Source: Cohnella rhizosphaerae (GTDB taxonomy: Bacteria > Bacillota > Bacilli > Paenibacillales > Paenibacillaceae). From it: a stretch of 64,000 bases of DNA. A program made the translations under genes and the position numbers. Position 1 is the stretch's first letter. Each line of letters opens with the position of its first letter. Location: the NCBI RefSeq assembly GCF_029525575.1, contig NZ_JAPDIA010000003.1, positions 2,410,214 to 2,474,213 of the forward strand, in the 5' to 3' direction. Of the stretch, positions 20,118 through 28,948 are shown in pieces. Below the pieces are notes generated by a model. The model saw only the letters and a list, made by a program, of their open reading frames with translations, did not search any database and was not told where the DNA came from.

Positions 20118-20147
20118 ATAGTAACAGACCGAGCGGCGATTGGAAAC
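20118..20147 (-). promoter_or_regulatory. Promoter of the riboswitch-folD transcript
   Basis: On the minus strand TTTCCA (20146-20141) and TACTAT (20123-20118) are 17 nt apart; transcription would begin just before the pfl RNA. Confidence 0.65.
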
Positions 20148-20195
20148 TGGCGCGCAACGCGAGGGAGGTGTCGGAAGGAGGAAGCGAATGGTAAA

Positions 20196-20648
20196 ATGGA
20201 CATAACGCAAAAAAAGCGAAAGCAGCGGAGCGTGCACCGGATGCCAAAGGAGAGGGGAACGGCTGCCGAGCTGGCGGCAGCCGACTTCATGGACAAGCTC
20301 GAGCACCCGATGAAGATGGAGATCGAGGCGCTGCGCGCGATTGTGCGCGACGCGGACGCCCGTCTGGTCGAGGGCATCAAGTGGAATGCGCCCAGCTACA
20401 GCGTTGACGGCCAGGATCGGGTCACGTTTAATCTGCAGGGCAAGGGGATGATCCGGCTTGTCTTCCATGCAGGCGCCAAGAAAAACGATCTGAATGTCCG
20501 CGCTACGCTGGGAGAGGACCCTACAAGGCTGCTCGAATGGGCCGCCGACGATCGCGCGATCGTTAAGCTCGTCGATATGGACGACGTGCGGGAAAAAGCC
20601 GATAAGATCGGCGAAACCGTGCGGCGGTGGCTGGAGGCGACGAGCTGA
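20196..20648 (+). CDS. DUF1801 family protein
   Basis: A 150-residue cytoplasmic protein of the YdhG-like DUF1801 family. LEHPMKMEIEALRAIVRDAD, GIKWNAPSYSVDGQDRVTFN and the C-terminal KLVDMDDVREKADKIGETVR are recognisable. The function of the family is unknown. The ATG at 20196 (MDITQKKRKQ) is the most natural start, although its AGGAGG lies about 14 nt upstream and a closer ATG at 20188 is out of frame and stops after five codons. It is divergent from the folD transcript. Confidence 0.75.
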   Translation: MDITQKKRKQRSVHRMPKERGTAAELAAADFMDKLEHPMKMEIEALRAIVRDADARLVEGIKWNAPSYSVDGQDRVTFNLQGKGMIRLVFHAGAKKNDLNVRATLGEDPTRLLEWAADDRAIVKLVDMDDVREKADKIGETVRRWLEATS

Positions 20649-20752
20649 GACTGCGGTGCTCGGCAAGTTGCGTTGACAGTGTACGGACCGGTTTCGTTTT
20701 ACCAGCCTGGCATCAATCGTCGCCGTTCGGCAGCCTGTTCAAGAGGAAGCGT

Positions 20753-20782
20753 TTGCCATGGCGCTGCGGCATGTGTTAGAAT
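20753..20782 (+). promoter_or_regulatory. Promoter of the hflX leader
   Basis: TTGCCA (20753-20758) and TAGAAT (20777-20782), spacer 18 nt. It starts a transcript with a leader of about 320 nt before hflX. Confidence 0.7.
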
Positions 20783-20789
20783 CGATTTA

Positions 20790-21111
20790 CTTTACGAAAA
20801 CGGAGGGTTGCCGTGTGATAGACTACATCCGAGTTCGCACTTTGGTCGGCTAATGATTAGCGCCCAAGCTCTGCCTGCGGGCAGGGGACTCAGATGAAGT
20901 CTGTCTACATTCGAAGGCAACCCGCGCGGGAGCTGCGCTTGTTCGCGGACGTTTGGACGTCCGCCGGCGGCCGGCCTTTGGATAGGCATGATTTCGAGCG
21001 CGATTTTCCCTCGTCGGGCGAATCGCGTTTCCTCGATCTGATCACCCTGAGCGCAGGCGGACGACGCCTGTGTTTTTTTGTTTTTTTCGATCATGAGAGG
21101 ATGATGAATGT
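20790..21111 (+). promoter_or_regulatory. Structured hflX leader, probable transcription attenuator
   Basis: Between promoter and hflX lies a ~320-nt leader with GC hairpins (CTGCC/GGCAG near 20873, CGGACG/CGTCCG near 20947) and a Rho-independent terminator just before the hflX ribosome binding site. A GGAGG at 20803 is followed by possible short reading frames; one in-frame ATG at 20852 gives MISAQALPAGRGLR and stops with TGA overlapping a further ATG at 20894. In other Firmicutes hflX-type genes can be induced by ribosome-targeting antibiotics through such leaders; here that is inference. A 93-codon frame from 20894 running into hflX is the alternative explanation. Confidence 0.55.
21054..21087 (+). 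terminator. Leader terminator (attenuator) ahead of hflX
   Basis: CAGGCG (21054-21059), loop GACGA, CGCCTG (21065-21070), then T-rich TGTTTTTTTGTTTTTTT. Only 25 nt separate it from the hflX start, so unless read-through or anti-termination occurs hflX would not be transcribed from the upstream promoter. Confidence 0.75.
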
Positions 21112-22401
21112 ATGGAACGAGAAAATATCGAACCGAACAACCTGGCGCGCGCGATCGTCGTCGGCGTTCAGCTGAACAACGCGCCCGGCTTCGAATATGC
21201 GATGGAAGAGCTGCGCAACCTGGCCGACGCCTGCGGCATCGAGACGGTCGGCGAGCTGACGCAGAAGGCGGAACGCGTGAATTCCGCCCATTATATCGGC
21301 AGCGGCAAGGTCGAGGAGCTGAAGGCGATCGCCGCGGAGCTCGACGCTTCGACTGTCATTTTTAACGACGAGCTGTCGCCCTCCCAGATCCGCAACCTGG
21401 AGTCCGCGCTGGAGCGCCGGGTCATCGACCGCACGATTCTGATCCTCGACATCTTCGCCGAGCGCGCGCAGACGAAGGAGGCGCAGTTGCAGGTCGAGGT
21501 GGCGAAGCTCCAGTACATGCTGCCTCGGCTCGTGGGCCTGCGCGAATCGCTCGGACGCCAAGGCGGCGGGTCCGGACTCAAAAACCGCGGCGCCGGGGAG
21601 ACGAAGCTCGAGCTCGATCGCCGTCGGATCGAGGAACGCATTTCGCATATGCAGCAGGACCTCGAGAAGCTCGTCGCCCGCCGCCAGGTCCAGCGCAAGC
21701 AGCGCCAGAAAAACGAGGTGCCCGTCGTGGCCCTTGTCGGCTACACGAATGCAGGCAAGTCGAGCCTCATGAACGCTTTGCTCGCCGCCTACGAGCCCGA
21801 ATCCGGCAAGCGCGTGCTGGCCAAGGATATGCTGTTCGCCACGCTGGAGACGGCCGTCAGAAGCATCTCGCTGCCGGACCGCAAAACGTTTCTGCTCGCG
21901 GACACGGTCGGCTTCGTCAGCCAGCTGCCTCACCATCTCGTGAAGGCGTTCCGCTCCACGCTCGAGGAAGTGTCCGAGGCCGATCTGCTCATTCACGTCG
22001 TCGATGCGGCCAATCCCGAATTCGAGCAGCATATCGCCGTCACCCGGGAGACGCTGAAGGATCTGGGCGCGGACGGGATTCCGGCCATCTACGCCTACAA
22101 CAAGGCGGATCTGCTGCCGGACGCCGACTACCCGCGCATCGACGGCGACATCGTGTATCTGTCCGCTGCGAGCGGCCGAGGCGTCGAGGAGCTCGTGAAG
22201 CTGATTCGCGACCGCGTCTTCGGCGACTATGTCGAGGGCGAGGTGCTGATCCCGTACGACCAGGGCCGACTCGTCGCTTACTTCAACGAGCATGCCGACG
22301 TAAGAAGCACCGAGTACGAGGAAACGGGGACGCGCCTGTCGCTCAGCTGCAGGGCGGCGGATTACGAGCGGTACCGCGAGTTGTTCGTGCGCGTTAATTA
22401 A
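21112..22401 (+). CDS. hflX: GTPase HflX
   Basis: A 429-residue ribosome-associated GTPase that splits or rescues stalled ribosomes during heat or antibiotic stress. The N-terminal HflX domain contains NSAHYIGSGKVEELKAIAAE; the family signature GGSGLKNRGAGETKLELDRR lies near 145-168; a coiled-coil linker follows. GTPase motifs: G1 GYTNAGKSS near 209-217, G3 DTVG near 264, G4 NKAD near 330. The C-terminal domain ends at TAA 22401. The gene is complete and sits behind a leader with a terminator. A strong bidirectional terminator follows. Confidence 0.95.
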   Translation: MERENIEPNNLARAIVVGVQLNNAPGFEYAMEELRNLADACGIETVGELTQKAERVNSAHYIGSGKVEELKAIAAELDASTVIFNDELSPSQIRNLESALERRVIDRTILILDIFAERAQTKEAQLQVEVAKLQYMLPRLVGLRESLGRQGGGSGLKNRGAGETKLELDRRRIEERISHMQQDLEKLVARRQVQRKQRQKNEVPVVALVGYTNAGKSSLMNALLAAYEPESGKRVLAKDMLFATLETAVRSISLPDRKTFLLADTVGFVSQLPHHLVKAFRSTLEEVSEADLLIHVVDAANPEFEQHIAVTRETLKDLGADGIPAIYAYNKADLLPDADYPRIDGDIVYLSAASGRGVEELVKLIRDRVFGDYVEGEVLIPYDQGRLVAYFNEHADVRSTEYEETGTRLSLSCRAADYERYRELFVRVN

Positions 22402-22404
22402 AAG

Positions 22405-22437
22405 AGGCGGACCGCCTTCGTGGCGGTCCGCTTTTTT
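22405..22437. terminator. Terminator between hflX and the MmcQ-like gene
   Basis: GCGGACCGCC (22407-22416), loop TTCGT, GGCGGTCCGC (22422-22431), then six T. A shorter A-run upstream makes it usable on the minus strand too. Confidence 0.9.
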
Positions 22438-22442
22438 GAACT

Positions 22443-22842
22443 TTACTTGTTGCGACGGGCGTCCCCGTCCTTGGGAAACGGGGCTAAACGCATCTCGAGC
22501 GCTTCGCGATCCGCTTTTCTCAGCTTGCTCACGACCGCATCGTAGGAATGATCGACCATCGCCTTCAGGTCCGCGTCCGGCACGGTGCCGTCGAGACGAA
22601 CGGTGTTCCAATGCATCTTGTTCAAGTGGTAGCCGGGAATGACGGCGGCATACTGCTGCCTGAGGCTTTCCGCGAGGACGGGATCGCACTTCAGGCTGAC
22701 GGAAGGCGGCTCGCCGCGTTCGTCCACCAGGGCGAACACTTTGCCCGACACCTTCAGCACGAGCGGCTGGTCGCCGAACGGATAATCTTTAATGGCGCCT
22801 TTTTTTGGTCAGGATGTACTTGACCAGAGACGGGACGTTCAT
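22443..22842 (-). CDS. MmcQ/YjbR family DNA-binding-fold protein (frameshifted)
   Basis: Repaired length 132 residues. It starts MNVPSLVKYILTKKGAIKDY with GGAGG in front; seven T at 22800-22806 (A on the coding strand) break the frame after codon 14, and six restore it. The conserved YjbR core VFALVDERGEPPSVSLKCDP and HLNKMHWNTVRLDGTVPDAD, then SYDAVVSKLRKADREAL, are clear. The family adopts a CyaY-like fold; its function is not established. Monocistronic. Confidence 0.82.
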
Positions 22843-22971
22843 CCGGGAATCCTCCATTCGCGTATGTATCCTTCAGATATAACACGCCGGGCGACAAAAG
22901 TTAAGCCATTCCGACGCGCGATTTTCGACGCTTTAATTGCAATCAATATTTAAGAATGGAGCTGATGCGCG

Positions 22972-23784
22972 ATGAGCGAAAAAGACATCGTCGACCGCAC
23001 GAGGCGGCCGAACACGATATCGACGATAACGGCGCAGCTCGGGCAGCTGGGCGTTCGGCCCGGCGACACGCTGCTCGTCCATTCCTCCTTGTCCCGCATG
23101 GGCTGGGTATGCGGCGGTCCGCAGGCCGTGATCCTGGCGCTCCTGCAGGCTGTCGGCGAAGAAGGCACGCTCGTCATGCCCGCTCAGAGCGGCGACTGGA
23201 GCGATCCGGCCGAATGGCAGCATCCGGCGGTGCCGGCGGACTGGCTCGAGACGATCTATAGCGAGATGCCCGCGTTCGATCCGGCGCTAACGCCGACGCG
23301 GGGAATGGGGCGGATCGCCGAGCTGTTCCGGACCTGGCCGGGCACGCTGCGCTCCGACCATCCGCAGGTATCCCTCACGGCCAACGGCAGGCACGCCGCC
23401 TACATCGTATCCGGGCACCCGCTGACGCCGCAGTTCGGGGAAGCCTCGCCGCTCGGCAAGCTTTGCGGGCTGGATGCCAAGGTGCTGCTGCTCGGCGCAG
23501 GGTACGATTCGTGCACCTGCATGCATCTGGCCGAAGCCCGGCTTCCCGGCATGCCGATGAAGCGCATGGGCGCGGCCGTCCGGTCGGGCGGGAAGCGCGA
23601 ATGGCGCTGGTTCGAGGATTATGCGTACGACGCGGACGACTTCGAGCGGATCGGCGTTCTGTTCGACAAGAGCGGGCATGTCGCGTCCGGCCGCATCGGC
23701 GAAGCCGAGTGCCGGCTGTTCGGGGCCAGGGAGGCGGTCGACGCCGCGGGGACATGGCTGCGCGAGAACCGAAACCGCGAATGA
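22972..23784 (+). CDS. AAC(3) family aminoglycoside N-acetyltransferase-like protein
   Basis: A 270-residue cytoplasmic acetyl-CoA-dependent acetyltransferase of the Antibiotic_NAT family (YokD/AAC(3)). Diagnostic stretches: LLVHSSLSRMGWVCGGPQAV near residues 35-54, GTLVMPAQSGDWSDP, RTWPGTLRSDHPQVSLTANG, and LLLGAGYDSCTCMHLAEARL. Many chromosomal Bacillales members do not confer resistance, so an actual role against aminoglycosides is uncertain. GGAG lies before the ATG. It lies next to hflX but on a separate transcript. Confidence 0.88.
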   Translation: MSEKDIVDRTRRPNTISTITAQLGQLGVRPGDTLLVHSSLSRMGWVCGGPQAVILALLQAVGEEGTLVMPAQSGDWSDPAEWQHPAVPADWLETIYSEMPAFDPALTPTRGMGRIAELFRTWPGTLRSDHPQVSLTANGRHAAYIVSGHPLTPQFGEASPLGKLCGLDAKVLLLGAGYDSCTCMHLAEARLPGMPMKRMGAAVRSGGKREWRWFEDYAYDADDFERIGVLFDKSGHVASGRIGEAECRLFGAREAVDAAGTWLRENRNRE

Positions 23785-23900
23785 CGGCTAACAACGAAGT
23801 CGGCTAACAATGAAGTCGGAACGAGGGCTCGGAACTATCGCTTGCAACGAAGGCTCCCTGCGAGCCTTGCGGAATGCGAAAAATCGGAGGGAGCGACGGC

Positions 23901-24756
23901 ATGACGCTGCGAGATTCGTTGTTCGACGTCTATATCGGCGTCGACTATTCGGGAGCCGGGCTTCCCGACAAAGAAATACCCGGACTTGCGGTCGTAAGAG
24001 CCGCAGGCGACGAGCCGCCCGCCGTCGTGCGCAATCCCCGTCACCCGCTGGGAAGGTGGTCGCGCTCCGGGCTGTACGGTTATTTGATGTCGGAGCTGGC
24101 GCAGACCGACAGGCGCGTGTTCGTCGGCATCGATCACGGCTTCTCGTATCCGAAGTCCGAGCTCGCATATTACGGGCTGCGCTCCTGGGACGCGTTTCTT
24201 GTTTGGCTCTCTCGTCATTGGGACACGCGACAATCGTCCGTCGACGCATGCAAGAAAAACGGGGCGCCGTACCGCAACGCCGATCTGCTGCGTCTGACGG
24301 AGGCGCGTTACGCCGTCGGAGCCAGCAGCGTGCTGGACCTGGACCGCACGTACGGGCATATGACAAAAACCGTATCCTATTCGACGCATGCCGGGCTGCC
24401 CTGGTTGGCCGAACTCCGGCTGCGTACGGAACGCGGCCGGGTCCAGTGCTGGCCCTACGATCATATTTTCGCGCCTGTCGAGGGGGGAGCCGGCTGTCCA
24501 TCCGATCGACGGACATATCGTGGCGGAGGTCTATCCGAAAATATGCAAGGAACGTCTCGCCTACAAGGCCTCGCCTCCGTCCGCGCGATACGGCATGACG
24601 CTCTCCGACCACGAGACCGACGCCTTCGCCGTCGCGGAGTGGGCGCAGCAGCGCGATCGGGCAGGCGTCCTCGCGCCGTATTTTCGATTGGGGACGCTCA
24701 CGTCAGACGAGCTGCGAACGGCCGCGCTGGAAGGCTGGGTGCTGGGCTGTTTGTAA
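23901..24756 (+). CDS. DUF429-like RNase H-fold protein (frameshifted)
   Basis: Repaired length 284 residues. Start MTLRDSLFDVYIGVDYSGAG with GGAGGG in front. The N-terminal VYIGVDYSG strand, the internal FVGIDHGFSYP and a C-terminal LSDHETDAFAVAEWAQQ Asp-rich helix resemble the RNase H-like fold of DUF429 proteins, whose function is unknown; the family call is tentative. Six G at 24482-24487 break the frame; five restore PVEGEPAVHPIDGHIVAEVY. The gap before it holds a small direct duplication (GCTAACAA-GAAGTCG at 23787 and 23803). Confidence 0.6.
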
Positions 24757-24766
24757 GCGGGGCGGT

Positions 24767-25239
24767 TCATGTCCGCCTGTCGCGGTCGCTTTCGTACCGC
24801 TCCCGATGGCGCTTCTTCATCGCCAAGTAGTCGGGATCGGTGCGGGCCTCGTCCCATTTCTTTTGAAGATCGCCGCCGACTCCGCCTTGACCGGGTCTTG
24901 CCGGTCGGGCAGCTCGGCGCCGTCGGCGGACGCATACTTCCGGCCGCTCTTGTGGTTCGCGTAGCGGCGGGCGCGGGTGAAGCCCATCTGCAAAAACTTG
25001 CGGGCCATATCCATGCCGACGAAGTCGTCCGCGGCTTTGTAAGCCAGGAACATATCGTAAATTTTTACCGACGATGCCTCCGCTTCCTCCGGCGTTTTGA
25101 AGCGCCAATGCGGCAGTATCTCGCTCTTGTAGGGCTCCACCATCAGCACGCCCTGCTCGCCGCGGCCCACCGCGTACAGCTCGGGATGCGCGCGCAGATC
25201 GAGGCCGTCGTAGTCCAGCGAATAGTCGAACGGTTTCAT
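24767..25239 (-). CDS. DUF4385 family protein (frameshifted)
   Basis: Repaired length 157 residues, start MKPFDYSLDYDGLDLRAHPE with AGGAGG. Typical family segments: YAVGRGEQGVLMVEPYKSEI, LPHWRFKTPEEAEASSVKIY and FLAYKAADDFVGMDMARKFL. The C-terminus is displaced by a frame break near 24861-24864; here one T is missing (A on the coding strand), the only clear undercall in the window. Adding it gives IFKKKWDEARTDPDYLAMKK and the stop at 24767. Function unknown; related genes occur in bacteria and phages. Confidence 0.72.
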
Positions 25240-25386
25240 GCGTTCGTTCCTCCTCAAGCGGCGCCATGCCGCGCTTCGTTATTTATGCTTTACCCCGTCG
25301 GTCCCCTTCCCTCCGCCCGACGCCGTCGAATCGTATCCCTTTACCGTACGTTCACCGCTCCCGCCCGCCGGACGGCTCGATTATAT

Positions 25387-25415
25387 TTGTAGGTACGCGT
25401 TCACAATGACATAAT
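25387..25415 (+). promoter_or_regulatory. Candidate promoter of the two-component/glycan operon
   Basis: TTGTAG (25387-25392) and CATAAT (25410-25415), spacer 17 nt, 42 nt upstream of the kinase ATG. Confidence 0.5.
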
Positions 25416-25456
25416 CGGAGATACAACCGACTTCAATCGCGAGGCGTGATCTATCG

Positions 25457-27208
25457 ATGAACATCTCCAAGCTCTCCTTTCGCAACAAGCTCAAGTCGGC
25501 CTTCCTGGTCATCTCGGTTTTATCGATTCTGATTACCGGCCTGTTCTCCTACACGACGACCGCGCGCATCCTGGAGGACAAGGCGCTGACGCTGACCCAG
25601 GATACGGTCGCCAAGTCGGCGCAGGTCGTCGACGAAAAGCTGAACAATCTGATGGTCGTCATGATGACGTTCATGATCAGCAATTCGTTCCAGAACATGC
25701 TGAAGGACGCGGCGAGCGGAAATGCGAGCGCTTACTTCACGCATATGTCCAATATGGACAACGTCTTCTCCCAGGCCCGCATCGCCGAGCCGCTCATTCA
25801 ATCCATCTATATTTCCACGCCGATCGGCGACTTCTATCCGCTGCCGATGAATTTGAACCGGTCCGTCGCGTTCAAGGATACGGCGCTTTACGCGCGCGCC
25901 GCGAAGGCGAAGCGCAACATCTGGATCGAAGGACACGAGGACCCGCTGTTCAAGGGCAATCCTCGCGTCGTTTCCCTGATCCTGCTGCCGATCGCCCAAT
26001 TCTCGACAACCGACGTCTATGTCGTCGTCAACATCCGCGAGAGCGGTCTGCGCCAGATCGTGGGTTCGCCGGCCTCCGGCGGCTCCGAGCGGTTTCTGCT
26101 GAATTCGGACGGCGGACTGGTCTATGCCGACGACGATCCGCTCGCCGGACAGACGGCGCGCAGCGGCCGCGCGTCGGCATTTCTCAAGAGCGAGGCGGAA
26201 GCGGGGTACACGACGGTCCGGCTCGGCCGCGAGGACTATCTGCTTAACTACGCGCGTCTTGGTCTTAACGACTGGACGGTCGTGGCGGTTCAATCCAAGA
26301 GCGAGGTGCTCAAGGATCTCGACGCGGTCAAATGGGCGATTCTGCTCATCACGGCGCTTAGCTTCTTCGTTACCTTTCTGCTGTCCGGCTGGTTCACGCG
26401 CTATCTGCTCCGCCCGCTCAAGGGACTGCAGCTTGTCATGAAGCGGGTCGAAGGCAACGATTTGACCGCGCGCTTCGATAGCGACCGCGAGGACGATCTG
26501 GCGCAAGTGGGCTTCCGCTTCAATCGGATGCTGGAGCAGATCGTCGTGCTGATCGACGAGGTCAAGTCGGCGGAGGCGAGCAAGCGCTCCGCGGAGATCA
26601 AGTCGCTGTCCGCACAGATGGATCCGCACTTTTTATACAACACGCTGAACACGATCTATTGGAAGCTGAATCTGGGGCAGGTCGAGCCTTCGCAGCGGAT
26701 GATCGTCGCGCTGTCCCGCCTGTTCCAGCTGGGTCTGAACAAGGGGCGGGAGATGACGACGCTGCACAAGGAGCTGGATCATGTCCGCCAATATCTCGAG
26801 CTGCAAAGCTTGTGCTACGAGAACCTGTTCGACTATGCGGTCGGCGTCGAGGACGACGCGCTGCTCGCCCGGCCGGTCCCCCGTCTCATTTTACAGCCGC
26901 TCGTCGAGAACGCGATCCTGCATGGCTTCAAGGACATGGAGGACGGCGGCCGTATCGGCATCGCGGCGCGGCGCGATGCCGGCGGCGACGCTTGGATCGT
27001 GGAGGTTCGGGACAACGGGCGCGGCATGGACGCGGTCGACGTCAAGCAGCTCAGCCGCGCAGAAGGCGAGAGCGGCGGCTATGCGCTGGACAATCTGGTC
27101 AGCCGTCTGCAGCTCGTATACGGCGACGAGGCGCGGCTCTCCATTGAGAGCGCGCCGGACCGCGGCACGACGATCACGCTGCGCATACCGCTGAGAGGAG
27201 AGGATTAA
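25457..27208 (+). CDS. Sensor histidine kinase (YesM-like, His_kinase family)
   Basis: A 583-residue membrane kinase. Two transmembrane helices (near 15-33 and 290-312) flank a ~250-residue extracellular sensor; a HAMP domain follows (RYLLRPLKGLQLVMKRVEGN), then the His_kinase motif QMDPHFLYNTLNTIYWKLN with the phosphorylated His at residue 391, and a C-terminal ATPase domain (PRLILQPLVENAILHGF; DNGRGMD; the G2-like GYALDNLVSRLQLVYGDEA). Such kinases sense sugars or their binding proteins and phosphorylate the YesN-type regulator encoded 1 nt downstream. This pair probably controls the transporter and enzymes at 28.9-35.4 kb. Confidence 0.93.
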   Translation: MNISKLSFRNKLKSAFLVISVLSILITGLFSYTTTARILEDKALTLTQDTVAKSAQVVDEKLNNLMVVMMTFMISNSFQNMLKDAASGNASAYFTHMSNMDNVFSQARIAEPLIQSIYISTPIGDFYPLPMNLNRSVAFKDTALYARAAKAKRNIWIEGHEDPLFKGNPRVVSLILLPIAQFSTTDVYVVVNIRESGLRQIVGSPASGGSERFLLNSDGGLVYADDDPLAGQTARSGRASAFLKSEAEAGYTTVRLGREDYLLNYARLGLNDWTVVAVQSKSEVLKDLDAVKWAILLITALSFFVTFLLSGWFTRYLLRPLKGLQLVMKRVEGNDLTARFDSDREDDLAQVGFRFNRMLEQIVVLIDEVKSAEASKRSAEIKSLSAQMDPHFLYNTLNTIYWKLNLGQVEPSQRMIVALSRLFQLGLNKGREMTTLHKELDHVRQYLELQSLCYENLFDYAVGVEDDALLARPVPRLILQPLVENAILHGFKDMEDGGRIGIAARRDAGGDAWIVEVRDNGRGMDAVDVKQLSRAEGESGGYALDNLVSRLQLVYGDEARLSIESAPDRGTTITLRIPLRGED

Positions 27209-27209
27209 G

Positions 27210-28846
27210 ATGGAAGACGCTGAACGCGTACGTATGATCGTCATCGACGATATCCGCAGCGTGGTCGCGGGCCTGACCGCGATCGACTGGGCGTCCCGCG
27301 GCATCGAGCTGGCCGGCTCCGCCTACAACGGCGAGGAGGGATTCGCGCTCGTCGAGCGGACGATGCCGGATATCGTCGTCACCGACATCCGGATGCCCCG
27401 GATGGACGGGTTGGAGATGCTGAAGGCGGTCCTCGCGCTGAAGCCGTCGTGCAAGGTCGTTCTGATCACCGGATACGCGGAGTTCGACTATGCGCAGCAG
27501 GCCGTTCAACTGGGCGCGTTCGACTTCGTCCTGAAGCCCTTCACCGAGACGGAGATCTCGGACGTCGTGCTGCGCGCGAAGGAAAAAGCGCTGGAGGAGC
27601 GGACGCAGTCGCTCGGACGCAAGGAGCTGGAGCGCAAGGTGCGCGAGAGCATGCCGCTGCTCCGGCAGGAATACTTTTCGCTGCTCGTCCGCCACCGAAC
27701 GACCTGGGAGCGGGCGGAGCGGCGTTGGGCGTTTCTGGGCGTCGGGCTGGCTCCCCCGGGGCTTCACGGTCATGCTGATGAAAATAGACGGCTTCCCCGC
27801 GCAAGTGGCGGGTTTGTCCGTCCGCGAGGTGGAGTTGATCCGCTTCTCCCTGCAGAATATCGCGGAGGAGACGATCGCGAGGCACGCGAGCTGCGTCGTC
27901 TTCCGGGCGGGCGACGACCGGTTCGCCGCCGTGCTGAACGACCCGGGCCTGTTCGGGACGGACGAGATCGCGGAGCGCGTCTGCCAGAACGTGGAGCGCT
28001 ACACGAAGTTCACCGTGTCCGTCGGCACCGGCGGACGCGTCGAGGAGGTGGCCGAGCTGCCTGACTCGTACCGGCAGGCGGAATCCGCGCTCGCCTACCA
28101 TCTGTATACGGAGGGCAACGGCGCGATCGGCTACGGCAGCCTGCCGAAGACCGATCGGCAGGAGCCGATCGCCCTCGAGCACAAGGACGAGCTGCTGCTC
28201 GTCCTGCGCGCCGGCAGCGCCGACCGCGCGACCGCGCTGCTCGCGGACATGGCGCAAGCGCTCGGCCGCCTCGAGCCGCAGCCGACCCCCGACTATTTGC
28301 TCGGTCTGTACGAGGAGCTCGCGGCCGCGGCGATCCGCACGCTCTACGAACTGGTGCCGCAGCCGGAGCTGCAGCCGCTCGTCGACCGGTACAAGGCGCA
28401 GCGCACCTCCGCGGGCGCGACGCTGGCCGGCCTGCAGCAGCAGCTTCGCCTGCTGTGCGCGAGCGGCGCGGAGCTGGTGCGCAGCCATGCGCGCTCGGAG
28501 GGGGGAGGCGGTCATTTACAAGTCGCTCGAGTACTTGAAGTCCTGTCTCGCCCGCAATGTCACGGTAAGCGAATGCGCTTCGCAAGCGCACCTGAGCGTC
28601 AGCTACTATTCGAGCCTGTTCAAGCGCGTCACCGGACTGACCTTCACGCAATATTTGACCGGCGAAAAGATGAACCGGGCCAAGCAGCTCATCCTGAGCG
28701 GCAAGCCCGTGCAGGACGTCGCGGCCGAAGTCGGCTACGAGGAGCGGCGGTATTTCAGCGAGACGTTCAAGCGGGTGACGGGGATGACGCCGTCCGAATT
28801 CCGGGACAGCTACGCCGCCGGCGGCGACCGGACGCCAAGACCGTAA
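27210..28846 (+). CDS. Response regulator with AraC output domain (YesN-like, two frameshifts)
   Basis: Repaired length 544 residues. Receiver domain 1-125 with acidic pocket (VIDD) and phospho-acceptor Asp 59 in VTDIRMPRMDG, Lys in VLKPF; a ~290-residue linker; C-terminal AraC domain (VSECASQAHLSVSYYSSLFK; VQDVAAEVGYEERRYFSETF; TGMTPSEFR). Two extra bases split it: C5/G4 at 27753-27761, where removal gives LAPRGFTVMLMKIDGFPAQ, and six G at 28500-28505, where five give HARSEGEAVIYKSLEYLKS. It follows the kinase by one base. It probably activates the binding-protein operon downstream in response to a glycan signal. Confidence 0.88.
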
Positions 28847-28948
28847 GAATGTCGCCCTGGACAGTCGACTCGCCGTACGTTCCCGCAGGCGGACCGCGCC
28901 TATAATGAACACGTAGCAACACTATACGATCAAAAGGGGTAGTTACAC

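Noticed and set aside
20894..21175. A 93-codon gene in front of and overlapping hflX
   Set aside because: It runs through the leader hairpins and encodes Phe-rich residues from the terminator T-run, then overlaps hflX in another frame. It is kept only as an alternative in the leader entry.
22972..24756. Antibiotic-resistance island (AAC(3)-like gene next to hflX)
   Set aside because: No mobile element, integron or composition shift is present; the genes are on separate transcripts and AAC(3)-family genes are common chromosomal genes in Bacillales.
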